This document shows, one piece after another, positions 1 through 6,600 of a stretch of 12,286 bases of DNA; the stretch's first letter is position 1; the number at the start of each line of letters is the position of its first letter. This stretch comes from Bacteroidales bacterium (GTDB lineage Bacteria > Bacteroidota > Bacteroidia > Bacteroidales > UBA932), in NCBI GenBank assembly GCA_017461285.1, contig JAFTYS010000066.1, forward strand, positions 1 through 12,286, in the 5' to 3' direction. Below the pieces are notes generated by a model, which saw only the letters and a program-made list of their open reading frames with translations, made no database searches and was not told the DNA's origin. The position numbers and the translations under genes were made by a program.

Positions 1-359
1 CTGTGCCGTACGGCCCGTCTCCTGTCCATGGCCAGTTCAGAGAGTCTGGCATATGGGATGCGGGCGCTTTCTGAAAGCACTTCTGACGGGACGTCTTTTC
101 CGACCTTCCAGCCGCTTGATCTTTTCGTGCCGTCTCCATGGTACAGGGCATAGTGCCACCATCCGTCCTGGTCCTGGATTATGGCGTGTCCTTCCGCGTC
201 CGTCTTTATCCTTGTGAATTCGTCTCCTCTGATCTTCGCCTGGAAAACGGTCCCGTCCGGTTGCCGCAGGTATACGACAGAATGTCTTGCAGGGGAAGCA
301 TGCAGGGAGGCATGGGCAAGAATCAATGCGAATGTCAGAATGATATGCCTTAATCTCAT
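1..359 (-). CDS. M6-type metallopeptidase-like secreted protein, N-terminal fragment (runs off left edge)
   Basis: An open frame begins with ATG at 357-359 on the minus strand and stays open to base 1, giving 119 complete codons with no stop. Residues 1-22 form a signal peptide: basic MRLRH, a hydrophobic stretch, and a small-residue cleavage region around HASPA, so the product is exported. The following region (VVYLRQPDGTVFQAKIRGDEF, then a DxEGHAIIQDQDGWWHYA stretch at about 60-77 and SSGWKVG near 90) matches the pattern I know from the N-terminal prodomain of Bacteroidota proteins annotated as M6-family (immune inhibitor A-like) metalloproteases, which read roughly G-D-E-F...T-x-D-G-Y...D-G-W-Y-Y-A. 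The zinc-binding HEXXH would lie beyond the edge and is not seen, so the catalytic assignment is inference. The gene is divergent from the PCMD gene, with 67 bases between start codons. Confidence 0.6.
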   Translation of the reverse strand, partial: MRLRHIILTFALILAHASLHASPARHSVVYLRQPDGTVFQAKIRGDEFTRIKTDAEGHAIIQDQDGWWHYALYHGDGTKRSSGWKVGKDVPSEVLSESARIPYARLSELAMDRRRAVRH

Positions 360-389
360 AAAATTGTCAAGTCCTAACAAAAACGTCAC

Positions 390-397
390 TATATTTG
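390..397 (+). promoter_or_regulatory. Candidate -7 promoter element for the PCMD gene
   Basis: TATATTTG matches the Bacteroidota -7 consensus TAnnTTTG exactly and lies 29 bases before the ATG at 427. The nearest TTG (364-366) is 23 bases upstream, longer than the usual 19-21, so the -33 half is weak. A short palindrome TGCAA-N5-TTGCA (396-410) overlaps the end of the element and the likely transcription start, a possible operator. Confidence 0.35.
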
Positions 398-426
398 CAA
401 ATGAATTGCATATTTACAAATTTTTT

Positions 427-1407
427 ATGAGACGGACAAGATTATCTTTGTTTATGACAATCTCTTTGCTGTCATGTACGGCCCTTTCCCATGCTCAGGA
501 GTCTGTTCTGGACCAGATTAACGGATACGGTAAATTCGATTCCTGGTGTGTGCGTGAAATAAAGGAGTCTGATGTCATAGGTGGTGAAGTGAAATACCTG
601 TATGAGTTCTATGGAAGTCCGGCCGATACCTTGAGGACAGGAAAGACGCCGTTCTCTGCTCCGGAAGGCTATCTATGGCGTACGAATAATGTGCTTGCTG
701 TCGTGGCCGGAATCACCAAGACAAACAATACGGTATATCCGGAAAAGCGCGATGGCGGTTATTGTGCCCGCATCGAGACTCATATTGAAAGGGTAAAGGC
801 TCTTGGAATAGTGAGTATGGATGTGACATGCCAGGGAGCACTGCTGGTCGGAGCCCTTCCGGAGCCTATCAAGGATACTAAGAGTCCGATGGCAAAAGTT
901 ATTTATGGCGTACCTTTCGAAGGAAGACCTGTCGCCTTGCAGCTGGACTATAAGGCGGATGTCGGCAATGAGGTCATCCGCGGTACCGGCTTTTCCAAGC
1001 TCAAGCCTATGGGATATCCGGATTACGCACAGATAACAGTGATTCTCCAGAAGAGATGGGAGGATGCGGAAGGCAGAGTCCATGCAAAGAGGGTCGGAAC
1101 CGGAATAGAAAGGATAAAGGAAGATGTGCCGCAGTGGCGCAACGGACACAAGGTGCCCATCCGCTACGGCGACATCACTTCAGAACCGTACTTTGAGGAG
1201 TATATGGGGCTGAACAATGATCCTGAGACTGCATTTCATGCTTTGAACAGCAGGGGAGAGAACGTTGTGGTCGAAGAGGAAGGATGGGCTTCTCCCGATG
1301 AAGAACCGAATTACATCATGATCCATTTCATCTCAAGCTGCGAACCGGCTTTTCACGGAGGTGTCGGCAACGTCCTTTGGGTAGATAATGTCAGTGTCCT
1401 GATGTAA
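427..1407 (+). CDS. PCMD-domain (putative carbohydrate metabolism) secreted protein
   Basis: A 326-residue protein if started at the ATG at 427. The frame is open further upstream (from 181), but only this start puts a signal peptide at the N-terminus (MRRTRLSLF, hydrophobic core, then ALSHAQ, probable cleavage after SHA). The body fits the PCMD domain of Bacteroidota: a W-R-T-N-N segment near residue 80, G-G-Y-C-A-R-I-E-T near 107, a G-A-L-L-V-G core near 136, Y-G-V-P-F-E-G-R-P near 158 followed by L-D-Y-K, and a C-terminal G-N-V-L-W-V-D-N-V-S-V strand. Known PCMD proteins are extracytoplasmic beta-rich proteins, often encoded near polysaccharide-utilisation genes; their activity is largely unproven, so no enzyme function is claimed. 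Here there is no SusC/SusD pair in view. The only near neighbour is the divergent M6-like gene. No lipobox cysteine is seen, so it is probably soluble in the periplasm or secreted. Confidence 0.75.
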   Translation: MRRTRLSLFMTISLLSCTALSHAQESVLDQINGYGKFDSWCVREIKESDVIGGEVKYLYEFYGSPADTLRTGKTPFSAPEGYLWRTNNVLAVVAGITKTNNTVYPEKRDGGYCARIETHIERVKALGIVSMDVTCQGALLVGALPEPIKDTKSPMAKVIYGVPFEGRPVALQLDYKADVGNEVIRGTGFSKLKPMGYPDYAQITVILQKRWEDAEGRVHAKRVGTGIERIKEDVPQWRNGHKVPIRYGDITSEPYFEEYMGLNNDPETAFHALNSRGENVVVEEEGWASPDEEPNYIMIHFISSCEPAFHGGVGNVLWVDNVSVLM

Positions 1408-1440
1408 TTCGAAAAAAAAGTGAAAATTTTTCACAAAATC

Positions 1441-1474
1441 ATGCAACGTTCTGCGGCAACATTGCATCTATATG
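1441..1474 (+). promoter_or_regulatory. Orphan ECF-sigma-type promoter-like element
   Basis: ATGCAACGTT (1441-1450) and its near-perfect inverted copy (1458-1467, one C-A mismatch) are followed at once by CTATAT. An A-tract and a 15-base AT palindrome (1420-1434, GTGAAAA-T-TTTTCAC) precede it. From memory, this arrangement (A/T tract, TGCAAC, about 18 bases, TCTATAT) resembles sequences upstream of ECF sigma-factor genes in Bacteroidales. No sigma gene follows; the next thing downstream is the hairpin terminator at 1501. The resemblance is recalled, not computed. Confidence 0.4.
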
Positions 1475-1500
1475 TCAGGTTTAGGTTTTAGTACACGTTT

Positions 1501-1545
1501 AAAGGGGCTCAAAGCAGTGATTGCTTGAGCCCCTTTATCTTTTTT
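1501..1545 (+). terminator. Rho-independent terminator between convergent genes
   Basis: AAAGGGGCTCAA (1501-1512) is exactly complementary to 1525-1536, and GCA (1514-1516) and TGC (1522-1524) extend the stem. On the plus strand it is followed by ATC and a run of T (1537-1545), a classic intrinsic terminator for transcripts entering from the PCMD side or from the element at 1441. On the minus strand the stem is followed by TTTAAA only, so it may also end the H1-like transcript, but less efficiently. Confidence 0.85.
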
Positions 1546-1559
1546 AAAATTGAAGGAAA

Positions 1560-1733
1560 TTATTTTGTAGCCTCTACAGAAACCTTTCTAAATTCCTTCA
1601 TAGCCTTCATAAGGTTAAGAGCAGCCTTACGTGCGCGTGCACCGGCAGCCTTGTTACCTTTTTCTACCTGAGCGTCAGCGTTCTTTGCGAAAACCTCGTA
1701 CTCTGCCTTGATCTGATCTACAAGCTCTTTCAT
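1560..1733 (-). CDS. Histone H1-like (Hc1-type) small basic protein
   Basis: A 57-codon frame runs from ATG at 1731-1733 to TAA at 1560-1562. The protein begins MKELVDQIKAEYEVFAKN, has a basic middle section (KGNKAAGARARKAALN, residues 25-40) and ends with KEFRKVSVEATK. Ten lysines and three arginines against eight acidic residues make it moderately basic, and it should be almost wholly helical. I recognise it as the short histone H1-like protein found throughout Bacteroidales, related by name to chlamydial Hc1. Full length in this group is roughly 57-60 residues, so it looks complete. The presumed role is nucleoid binding, but the function of the Bacteroidota form is not established to my knowledge. 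It has its own candidate promoter, and is convergent with the PCMD gene and downstream of pth on the same strand. Confidence 0.85.
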   Translation of the reverse strand: MKELVDQIKAEYEVFAKNADAQVEKGNKAAGARARKAALNLMKAMKEFRKVSVEATK

Positions 1734-1775
1734 TGTCGTATTGTTTTAAATTGTTCGTGAATTGAAAAACTTCCG

Positions 1776-1807
1776 CCAAGTTATGTTTTATTTTTATAAA
1801 AAACAAA
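1776..1807 (-). promoter_or_regulatory. Candidate promoter of the H1-like gene
   Basis: On the minus strand TTTG (plus 1804-1807) is followed after exactly 20 bases by TAACTTGG (plus 1776-1783), one base away from the Bacteroidota -7 consensus TAnnTTTG. The spacing is within the usual range. The intervening DNA is almost pure A/T. The predicted start of transcription would leave a leader of about 35-40 bases before the ATG at 1733. Confidence 0.45.
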
Positions 1808-1844
1808 TTTTTGGACCTTAAATTTATTGTTTTCAATGAATTGC

Positions 1845-2438
1845 CTATTGTTTCGGTTCTTCCGAAGTCTTTTTAGGACGAGTATTCACGACGTTCATAG
1901 CCCTGTCCGCTCCGATGGTCGCCCATGCCTTGACGCCTTCAATGACGCGCTTGCTGATCTCCTTCATCTCATCCATTTCCTCGTCGCTGAGTTCTCCAAG
2001 GACATAATCAATCTGCTGACCCCTGCCGAATTCGTTGCCGATACCGACTCGTATGCGCGCATAATCCTGGGTTCCGATCAGCTCGTTGATGTTTGTCAGG
2101 CCGTTATGTCCTCCTGCGCTTCCGTTCTTGCGCAGACGAAGCGTTCCGAACGGAATGTTGAGGTCGTCTGAAATGACAAGCAGATTCTCTACAGGAATCT
2201 TCATCTCGTTCATCCAGTATCTTACAGCCTTTCCGCTGAGGTTCATGTATGTGGAAGGCTTGAGAAGGATGAATTTCCTTCCCTTGAATGAAACGGTCGC
2301 CGTATATCCATACCTGCCGGACTCAAAAACAATATTGGACGCCTGAGCCCAGGCGTCCAATACCATAAATCCCATGTTGTGTCTGGTGTTGGCATATTCG
2401 ACGCCGATGTTTCCTAAACCGACGATCAAATAGTTCAT
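1845..2438 (-). CDS. pth: Peptidyl-tRNA hydrolase
   Basis: The 197-residue cytoplasmic enzyme cleaves the ester bond of peptidyl-tRNAs dropped from stalled ribosomes, recycling tRNA. The family signature is plain: YLIVGLGNIGVEYANTRHNMG at residues 3-23 contains Asn10 and the catalytic His20; PSTYMNLSG carries Asn66; the SDDLN segment carries Asp91; GSAGGHNGL carries Asn112. All the residues equivalent to the E. coli active site (N10, H20, N68, D93, N114) are present. The length is typical. A short charged tail after about residue 185 (RPKKTSEEPKQ) is variable in the family. The ATG lies 11 bases after the rplY stop codon, so the two are almost certainly co-transcribed, a common rplY-pth arrangement that pairs a ribosomal protein with a translation-rescue enzyme. 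Confidence 0.96.
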   Translation of the reverse strand: MNYLIVGLGNIGVEYANTRHNMGFMVLDAWAQASNIVFESGRYGYTATVSFKGRKFILLKPSTYMNLSGKAVRYWMNEMKIPVENLLVISDDLNIPFGTLRLRKNGSAGGHNGLTNINELIGTQDYARIRVGIGNEFGRGQQIDYVLGELSDEEMDEMKEISKRVIEGVKAWATIGADRAMNVVNTRPKKTSEEPKQ

Positions 2439-2449
2439 ACCGGATCAGA

Positions 2450-3034
2450 TTACTTCTTGCCCTGCTCCATCTTAGCCTGCTGGGTAGCACGTGTAGGACG
2501 TACTGAGCAGATGATTGTAGCCTTAGGAGAAACGATTGTAACGCCTTCGTAGTTGAGGTCGCCTGCAACGATCTGCTTGCCGATCAGGAGGTTTGTACAA
2601 TCAACCTCGAGAAGGTCAGGAAGGTTCTCCATCATTGCGTTTACGCGAAGCTTGCGGCTTGAAACGAGGAGCTTACCACCCATCTTCACACCTTCAGAGT
2701 GTCCTACAACCTTTACTGGAACCTCGATGGTTACCGGCTTGTCCTCGGTAACGAAGAGGAAGTCTACGTGAAGAGCCTCGTCAGTTACAGGGTGATACTG
2801 TACCTCATGGAGCACTGCATAACCGCTTCTTCCGTCGCTGAGCTTAAGGTCAACTATGTAAGAGTTTGGAGTGTGAGTGATTGTCTTGAGATCCTGTGCA
2901 TCGATTGAGAAGAGGATGTTCTCGATTCCGAGTCCATAGATGTTGCAAGGAACCTGTCCTGCTCTGCGGATTGCCTTTACGGCAGCCTTGTTGCCGGCCT
3001 CACGGACCTGGCCATTGAGTTCAATGTGTTTCAT
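2450..3034 (-). CDS. rplY: 50S ribosomal protein L25 / general stress protein Ctc
   Basis: The 194-residue long form of bL25 (CTC/TL5 type) binds 5S rRNA in the large subunit. The N-terminal L25 domain covers about residues 1-90, with KHIELNGQVREAGNKAAVKAIRRAGQ at the start (the R-x-x-G-Q-V-P-C-N-I-Y-G loop of this family) and the ALHVDFLF strand near its end. The C-terminal beta domain follows (TIEVPVKVVGHSEGVKMGGKL, then LPDLLEVDCTNLLIGKQI). The tail (QQAKMEQGKK) is polar and variable. The gene leads the rplY-pth pair. It has a near-perfect Bacteroides-type promoter inside the end of the preceding C11 gene and a leader of about 85 bases able to fold into two hairpins, which suggests control at the RNA level. 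Codon use is that of a highly expressed gene. Confidence 0.96.
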   Translation of the reverse strand: MKHIELNGQVREAGNKAAVKAIRRAGQVPCNIYGLGIENILFSIDAQDLKTITHTPNSYIVDLKLSDGRSGYAVLHEVQYHPVTDEALHVDFLFVTEDKPVTIEVPVKVVGHSEGVKMGGKLLVSSRKLRVNAMMENLPDLLEVDCTNLLIGKQIVAGDLNYEGVTIVSPKATIICSVRPTRATQQAKMEQGKK

Positions 3035-3064
3035 TGCTGTTAAAGAATTAAAATGTGTTACTCA

Positions 3065-3122
3065 GTTTTTGCGCGAGGCAAAAACCCCATTGCACCAAAA
3101 AGCGTCTGCGCTTTTTATGGGG
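3065..3122 (-). promoter_or_regulatory. Structured 5' leader of rplY (candidate autoregulatory RNA)
   Basis: The untranslated leader of the rplY message can form two stable elements. Reading the minus strand, CCCCAT (plus 3117-3122) pairs with ATGGGG (3085-3090) and encloses an 8-bp hairpin (3097-3104 with 3109-3116, 4-base loop). A second 8-bp hairpin GTTTTTGC/GCAAAAAC (3065-3072 with 3078-3085) follows and shares one base with the outer stem. Together they fill most of the leader. Ribosomal protein leaders that bind their own product are common; an L25 leader has been described in gammaproteobacteria. Whether this one is regulatory is inference. Confidence 0.5.
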
Positions 3123-3125
3123 CTG

Positions 3126-3155
3126 CAAAGATAGATAAAATATTTTATTTTACAA
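3126..3155 (-). promoter_or_regulatory. Promoter of rplY-pth
   Basis: On the minus strand TTG (plus 3153-3155) is followed after 19 bases by TATCTTTG (plus 3126-3133), an exact match to the Bacteroidota consensus TTG-N19-TAnnTTTG. The -33 element lies within the last codons of the C11 peptidase gene. Expected leader length to the rplY ATG at 3034 is about 85 bases. Confidence 0.7.
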
Positions 3156-4497
3156 GACCTGTAGCCTGATTCCATTTCAAGGTCTTGTAATACTTGTCAA
3201 GTTGAGGGTGGCCGTGGCTTGGAAGATACATGCTGAATCCGCTGAATGTGTCTATGTAGAACTCCTGCATGAATGAAGGTGTAGCCCCTTTATATAATAT
3301 GCACAGGTCCAGGGCGGCTTCCAGCTCTTCCTTCTCATCTGATGTCATGCCGGCGTTCTCCATGATGCTCTGAAGGTCGTAGAACCAATGTCTTGAAGAC
3401 CTGTAGAACCTCTGTACAAGATTCGGATCGATGCTTTGTATCTGTTCGTGATACTTGTCGAACAGGTCTCTGCAGGTCTGTGCAAGCGGCTCCAGGCTGT
3501 TGCAGTCGATGAGGGAGATGGTCGCCGACCTGTATACCCCCGACTGTATGTCGTATTGGGTGAAGTAGTCTTCACATACGCTGTATGGGTCTGAAGACAG
3601 CTTGTTTCCAAGAAGATGAGAGGCCAGGGTGGTGTAATTGAATCCTTCGGCGAGCACTTCGGCCTGCGAGAATCCCACTTTGTCGCACTTGCCGGCAAGC
3701 TCGTATGCGACTTCGATGCCTCCCATGAGGCATGCGTCAAAGAGAATGTAGTCCAGCTTCATAGGGATAGCGTCCGCAAAGTCTCTGATGTCCATCTCGT
3801 ATGAGAGACTCCCGTCCACATCCTGTCCTACGCTCTTCACGGCAGGAAGGCCGGGATTCTGTTCAGGTTCCATGTACGGTATCGGAACTGGCGCCGCCGG
3901 CCTGTCCAGGCCCTGGCGGCGCATCATGCTTTCGCTGAAGACATAGCCGTCAGGCTTGGAGTAAAAGCCGCTCGGAAGGTATCCTGTCGCGTGGGATGAG
4001 AATATAAGTCCGTAACTTTTGGCCGGGAATTCATCCTTTACGTATGACAGTACATCGCGAAGCTGCGGTGCCGATGCCGATATTGTTCCCGGTTCATAGA
4101 CGGCCAGTGTGTCTCTGACTACGACTCCTTCGGATGTCGAATACAGGCGGAAAAGGACGGGGCTTGTCTTTTTTGAGTACTGACCTCGCGAAGATGGCTG
4201 ATGGGAGTATACCAGGATCACGTCTTCGTTTCTTCTCTGGCGTGGAACCCAGCCTTTGGAAAGGTCTTCTATGTCTTCCTTGAGGTAGCTGCTTATGGAA
4301 TTGAAGCCTGCCGAGTACAGGAGCAGTACCTTCCGTGTGTCGGTGCTGATGTCTCTGCCGGCTTCCGGTCCTTCATCCGGTCTGCTTACGGACGTCCCCG
4401 GAATCATATCGTATTCCCATTCCGGAGTACATGCGCCCGCCACGAGAAGCAATGTGACTGCAGCCGTCAGAAATATATGCAGATGTTTCAATGACAT
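3145..4497 (-). CDS. Clostripain-like (family C11) cysteine peptidase lipoprotein
   Basis: A 450-residue protein from the ATG at 4495-4497. A longer frame from a TTG at 4522-4524 is possible, but it overlaps the -7 promoter element and would put extra charged residues before the signal. The N-terminus MSLKHLHIF, a hydrophobic core and LVAGAC (residues 18-23) make a lipoprotein signal, with Cys23 as the lipidated residue, so the enzyme is membrane-anchored, probably outside the cytoplasm. C11 hallmarks are clear: a first strand KVLLLYSAG near 56, a catalytic His in YGLIFSSHATGY (His169) and the catalytic Cys in ILFDACLMGGIEVAYEL (Cys256). Family members cut after Arg or Lys; the specificity here is not shown. 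About 87 residues separate His and Cys, including a proline-rich stretch (about 199-219), more than in compact C11 enzymes. The gene is divergent from the M49 lipoprotein gene. Confidence 0.88.
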   Translation of the reverse strand: MSLKHLHIFLTAAVTLLLVAGACTPEWEYDMIPGTSVSRPDEGPEAGRDISTDTRKVLLLYSAGFNSISSYLKEDIEDLSKGWVPRQRRNEDVILVYSHQPSSRGQYSKKTSPVLFRLYSTSEGVVVRDTLAVYEPGTISASAPQLRDVLSYVKDEFPAKSYGLIFSSHATGYLPSGFYSKPDGYVFSESMMRRQGLDRPAAPVPIPYMEPEQNPGLPAVKSVGQDVDGSLSYEMDIRDFADAIPMKLDYILFDACLMGGIEVAYELAGKCDKVGFSQAEVLAEGFNYTTLASHLLGNKLSSDPYSVCEDYFTQYDIQSGVYRSATISLIDCNSLEPLAQTCRDLFDKYHEQIQSIDPNLVQRFYRSSRHWFYDLQSIMENAGMTSDEKEELEAALDLCILYKGATPSFMQEFYIDTFSGFSMYLPSHGHPQLDKYYKTLKWNQATGLVK

Positions 4498-4521
4498 GCG
4501 TGTTCTGTCTTTTAAATCATG

Positions 4522-4529
4522 CAAATATA
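4522..4529 (-). promoter_or_regulatory. Candidate -7 promoter element for the C11 gene
   Basis: On the minus strand TATATTTG matches TAnnTTTG exactly and lies 24 bases before the ATG at 4497. I do not see a clear TTG at the proper distance upstream, so the -33 half is weak. It sits back to back with the -7 element for the M49 gene in the same 99-base divergent spacer. Confidence 0.4.
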
Positions 4530-4550
4530 CATATTATTTGCCATAATTGT

Positions 4551-4558
4551 TATCTTTG
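4551..4558 (+). promoter_or_regulatory. Candidate -7 promoter element for the M49-xerD transcript
   Basis: TATCTTTG matches TAnnTTTG exactly and lies 38 bases before the M49 ATG at 4597. The only upstream TTTG (4537-4540) is 10 bases away, too close for the usual -33 spacing, so the assignment rests on the -7 element and on its place in a divergent intergenic region. Confidence 0.4.
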
Positions 4559-4596
4559 CAGGCGTGACATCCGATAATATAAATGTAATAAGCAAT

Positions 4597-6600
4597 ATGA
4601 AACTTTCAGTAAAGATGATTTTAGGTGCAGGTCTGGCCGCGACCTTGATGTCCTGCTCGGACAAGGCGGCTGATAAAGGTGACTTCAAGTTCCTGCTTGA
4701 TGAATTTGCCGATGTCAAGGTGATGAGGTATCAGGTTCCGGGATGGGACGCCCTTTCGCTTCAGCAGAAGGAATATGTCTACCATCTTGCAGAGGCAGCA
4801 AAGTATGGACGTGACATCATATGGATGCAGAACTGCAGGTATAACCTCGATATCAGGAAAATGCTCGAGAATGCTCTCGAGAACTATTCCGGAGACAGGA
4901 CATCCGATGATTATGCGAAGTTCGAAGCATATGCGAAAAGGGTGTTCTTCAGCAACGGTATCCACCACCACTATGCAGAGGACAAGTTCATGCCTGAATG
5001 TCCGAAGGAATACTTCCAGGCTGTGATGGAGTCAGTGGGAGAGTCGGAAAGGTGCGCGGAACTGATCGATGTGATTTACGATCCTGCTGTGCTGCCTCAG
5101 AGAAAGTCGACTGACAAGAGCGGTGATATCGTTGCCGAGTCGGCTGTGAACTTCTATGAAGGCGTCACAAAGGCCGAAGTCGAGAAGTTCTATGCTGCAA
5201 TGACGGATCCTTCTGACAAGACTCCGGTTTCATACGGTCTCAACAGCAAGGTGGTCAAAGGCAGCGACGGTGTGATCCGAGAGGATGTATATAAGGTAGG
5301 AGGACTTTATGGTCCTGCCCTCGAAAAGATAATCGCCGAGCTGGAAAAGGCTGCCCTGGTAGCTGAAAACCAGACTCAGAAGGATTATATCGCAGATCTC
5401 GTGGCTTACTACAGGACCGGAGACCTCAAGCTTTGGGACGAGTACAACATCAAGTGGGTGAACGACACCCTCGGAACTGTGGATTTCGTTAACGGATTCG
5501 TCGAGGACTATAACGACCCTCTCGGACGCAAGGCGACATGGGAAGGCCTTGTGAACTTCAAGGACAGCGAAGCTTCGCGCAGGGCAGAGCTCATCAGCGC
5601 CAACGCGCAGTGGTTCGAGGACAACTCTCCTGTAGACCAGCGCTTCAAGAAGAAGGAAGTGAAGGGCGTGACCGCCAAGGTCATCAATGTGGCTGTGCTT
5701 GCAGGCGACTGCTATCCAGCCGCTCCTATCGGCATCAACCTTCCTAACGCAGACTGGATCCGCCGTGAACACGGATCGAAGTCAGTGACGATCGCTAATC
5801 TTACCGCAGCATATTCAAAGGCTGCCCAGGAGTCACCGAAGAACCTCCTTGGAGAATTCGCATGGTCTGAGGAAGACATCGCCTTCGAGAAGAAGTACGG
5901 CGACCTTACCAATGACATCCACACAGACCTCCATGAATGCCTCGGCCATGGCTCGGGCCAGCTCCTTCCGGAGACCTCGCCTAATGCCCTCGGCGAGTAT
6001 AGCTCTACTCTTGAAGAGGCTCGTGCAGACCTTTTCGGCCTTTATTACATGGCCGATCCGAAGCTTGTCGAGCTCGGAATCCTTCCTGATATGGAAGCAT
6101 ACAAGGCGCAGTATTCAAGCTATATCCGCAACGGTATCTTCACCCAGTTCAACCGCATCGAGTTCGGCAAGAAGAATACCGAAGCCCATATGCAGAACCG
6201 CAAGCTGATCGCTGACTGGTGCTATGAGAAGGGACTTGCAGACAATGTGATAGAGAAGAAGGTGCGCGACGGAAAGACTTACTTCATCGTAAACGACTAC
6301 GAGGCTCTCCGCGGACTCTTCGGCGAACTTCTTGCAGAGGTGCAGAGGATCAAGTCGGAGGGTGATTTCGAGGCAGGAAAGGCTCTGGTGGAGACTTATG
6401 CAGTGAACATCGATCCTGAGCTTCATAAGGAAGTCCTCGAGCGTTATGCTTCCCTCGGTCTGAAGCCTTACGGCGGCTTCATCAACCCGGATATCGTACC
6501 TGTGGAGAAGGACGGCAGAGTTGTGGACTACAAGCTCGTCTATAACGACAGCTTCCTCGGGCAGATGCTCCAGTACGGAAAGAAGTACTCGACTCTTTAA
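4597..6600 (+). CDS. Dipeptidyl peptidase III family (M49) zinc metallopeptidase lipoprotein
   Basis: A 667-residue enzyme from ATG 4597; this start was chosen over upstream codons because it directly precedes a lipoprotein signal (MKLSVKMILGAGLAATLMSC, with Cys20 as the lipidated residue). M49 peptidases remove dipeptides from the N-terminus of short peptides. The two zinc-site signatures of the family are present: HECLGH at 446-451 (HEXXGH, where most members have HELLGH) and EEARAD at 473-478, whose first glutamates supply the third zinc ligand. A conserved segment (VDFVNGFVEDYNDPLGRKATWEG, about 295-317) and a C-terminal Y-G-G-F-I-N-P motif further support the family. Length matches bacterial members of about 670 residues. 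Eukaryotic and some bacterial homologues are cytosolic, so lipid anchoring points to peptide scavenging outside the cytoplasm. The stop codon overlaps the xerD start (TAATG). Confidence 0.93.
   Translation: MKLSVKMILGAGLAATLMSCSDKAADKGDFKFLLDEFADVKVMRYQVPGWDALSLQQKEYVYHLAEAAKYGRDIIWMQNCRYNLDIRKMLENALENYSGDRTSDDYAKFEAYAKRVFFSNGIHHHYAEDKFMPECPKEYFQAVMESVGESERCAELIDVIYDPAVLPQRKSTDKSGDIVAESAVNFYEGVTKAEVEKFYAAMTDPSDKTPVSYGLNSKVVKGSDGVIREDVYKVGGLYGPALEKIIAELEKAALVAENQTQKDYIADLVAYYRTGDLKLWDEYNIKWVNDTLGTVDFVNGFVEDYNDPLGRKATWEGLVNFKDSEASRRAELISANAQWFEDNSPVDQRFKKKEVKGVTAKVINVAVLAGDCYPAAPIGINLPNADWIRREHGSKSVTIANLTAAYSKAAQESPKNLLGEFAWSEEDIAFEKKYGDLTNDIHTDLHECLGHGSGQLLPETSPNALGEYSSTLEEARADLFGLYYMADPKLVELGILPDMEAYKAQYSSYIRNGIFTQFNRIEFGKKNTEAHMQNRKLIADWCYEKGLADNVIEKKVRDGKTYFIVNDYEALRGLFGELLAEVQRIKSEGDFEAGKALVETYAVNIDPELHKEVLERYASLGLKPYGGFINPDIVPVEKDGRVVDYKLVYNDSFLGQMLQYGKKYSTL

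Noticed and set aside
181..426. Upstream extension of the PCMD frame
   Set aside because: The extension is antisense to the M6-like signal peptide region and would bury the PCMD signal peptide inside the protein. The ATG at 427 gives a clean exported N-terminus.
1420..1434. AT palindrome as terminator of the PCMD gene
   Set aside because: The stem is seven A/T-dominated pairs with a one-base centre, cannot fold as a hairpin without losing pairs, and has no T-tract after it. The GC-rich hairpin at 1501 is a far better terminator.
4498..4524. TTG start for the C11 gene nine codons upstream
   Set aside because: The TTG is part of the -7 promoter element TATATTTG, and the added residues are charged and precede a good lipoprotein signal starting at ATG 4497.
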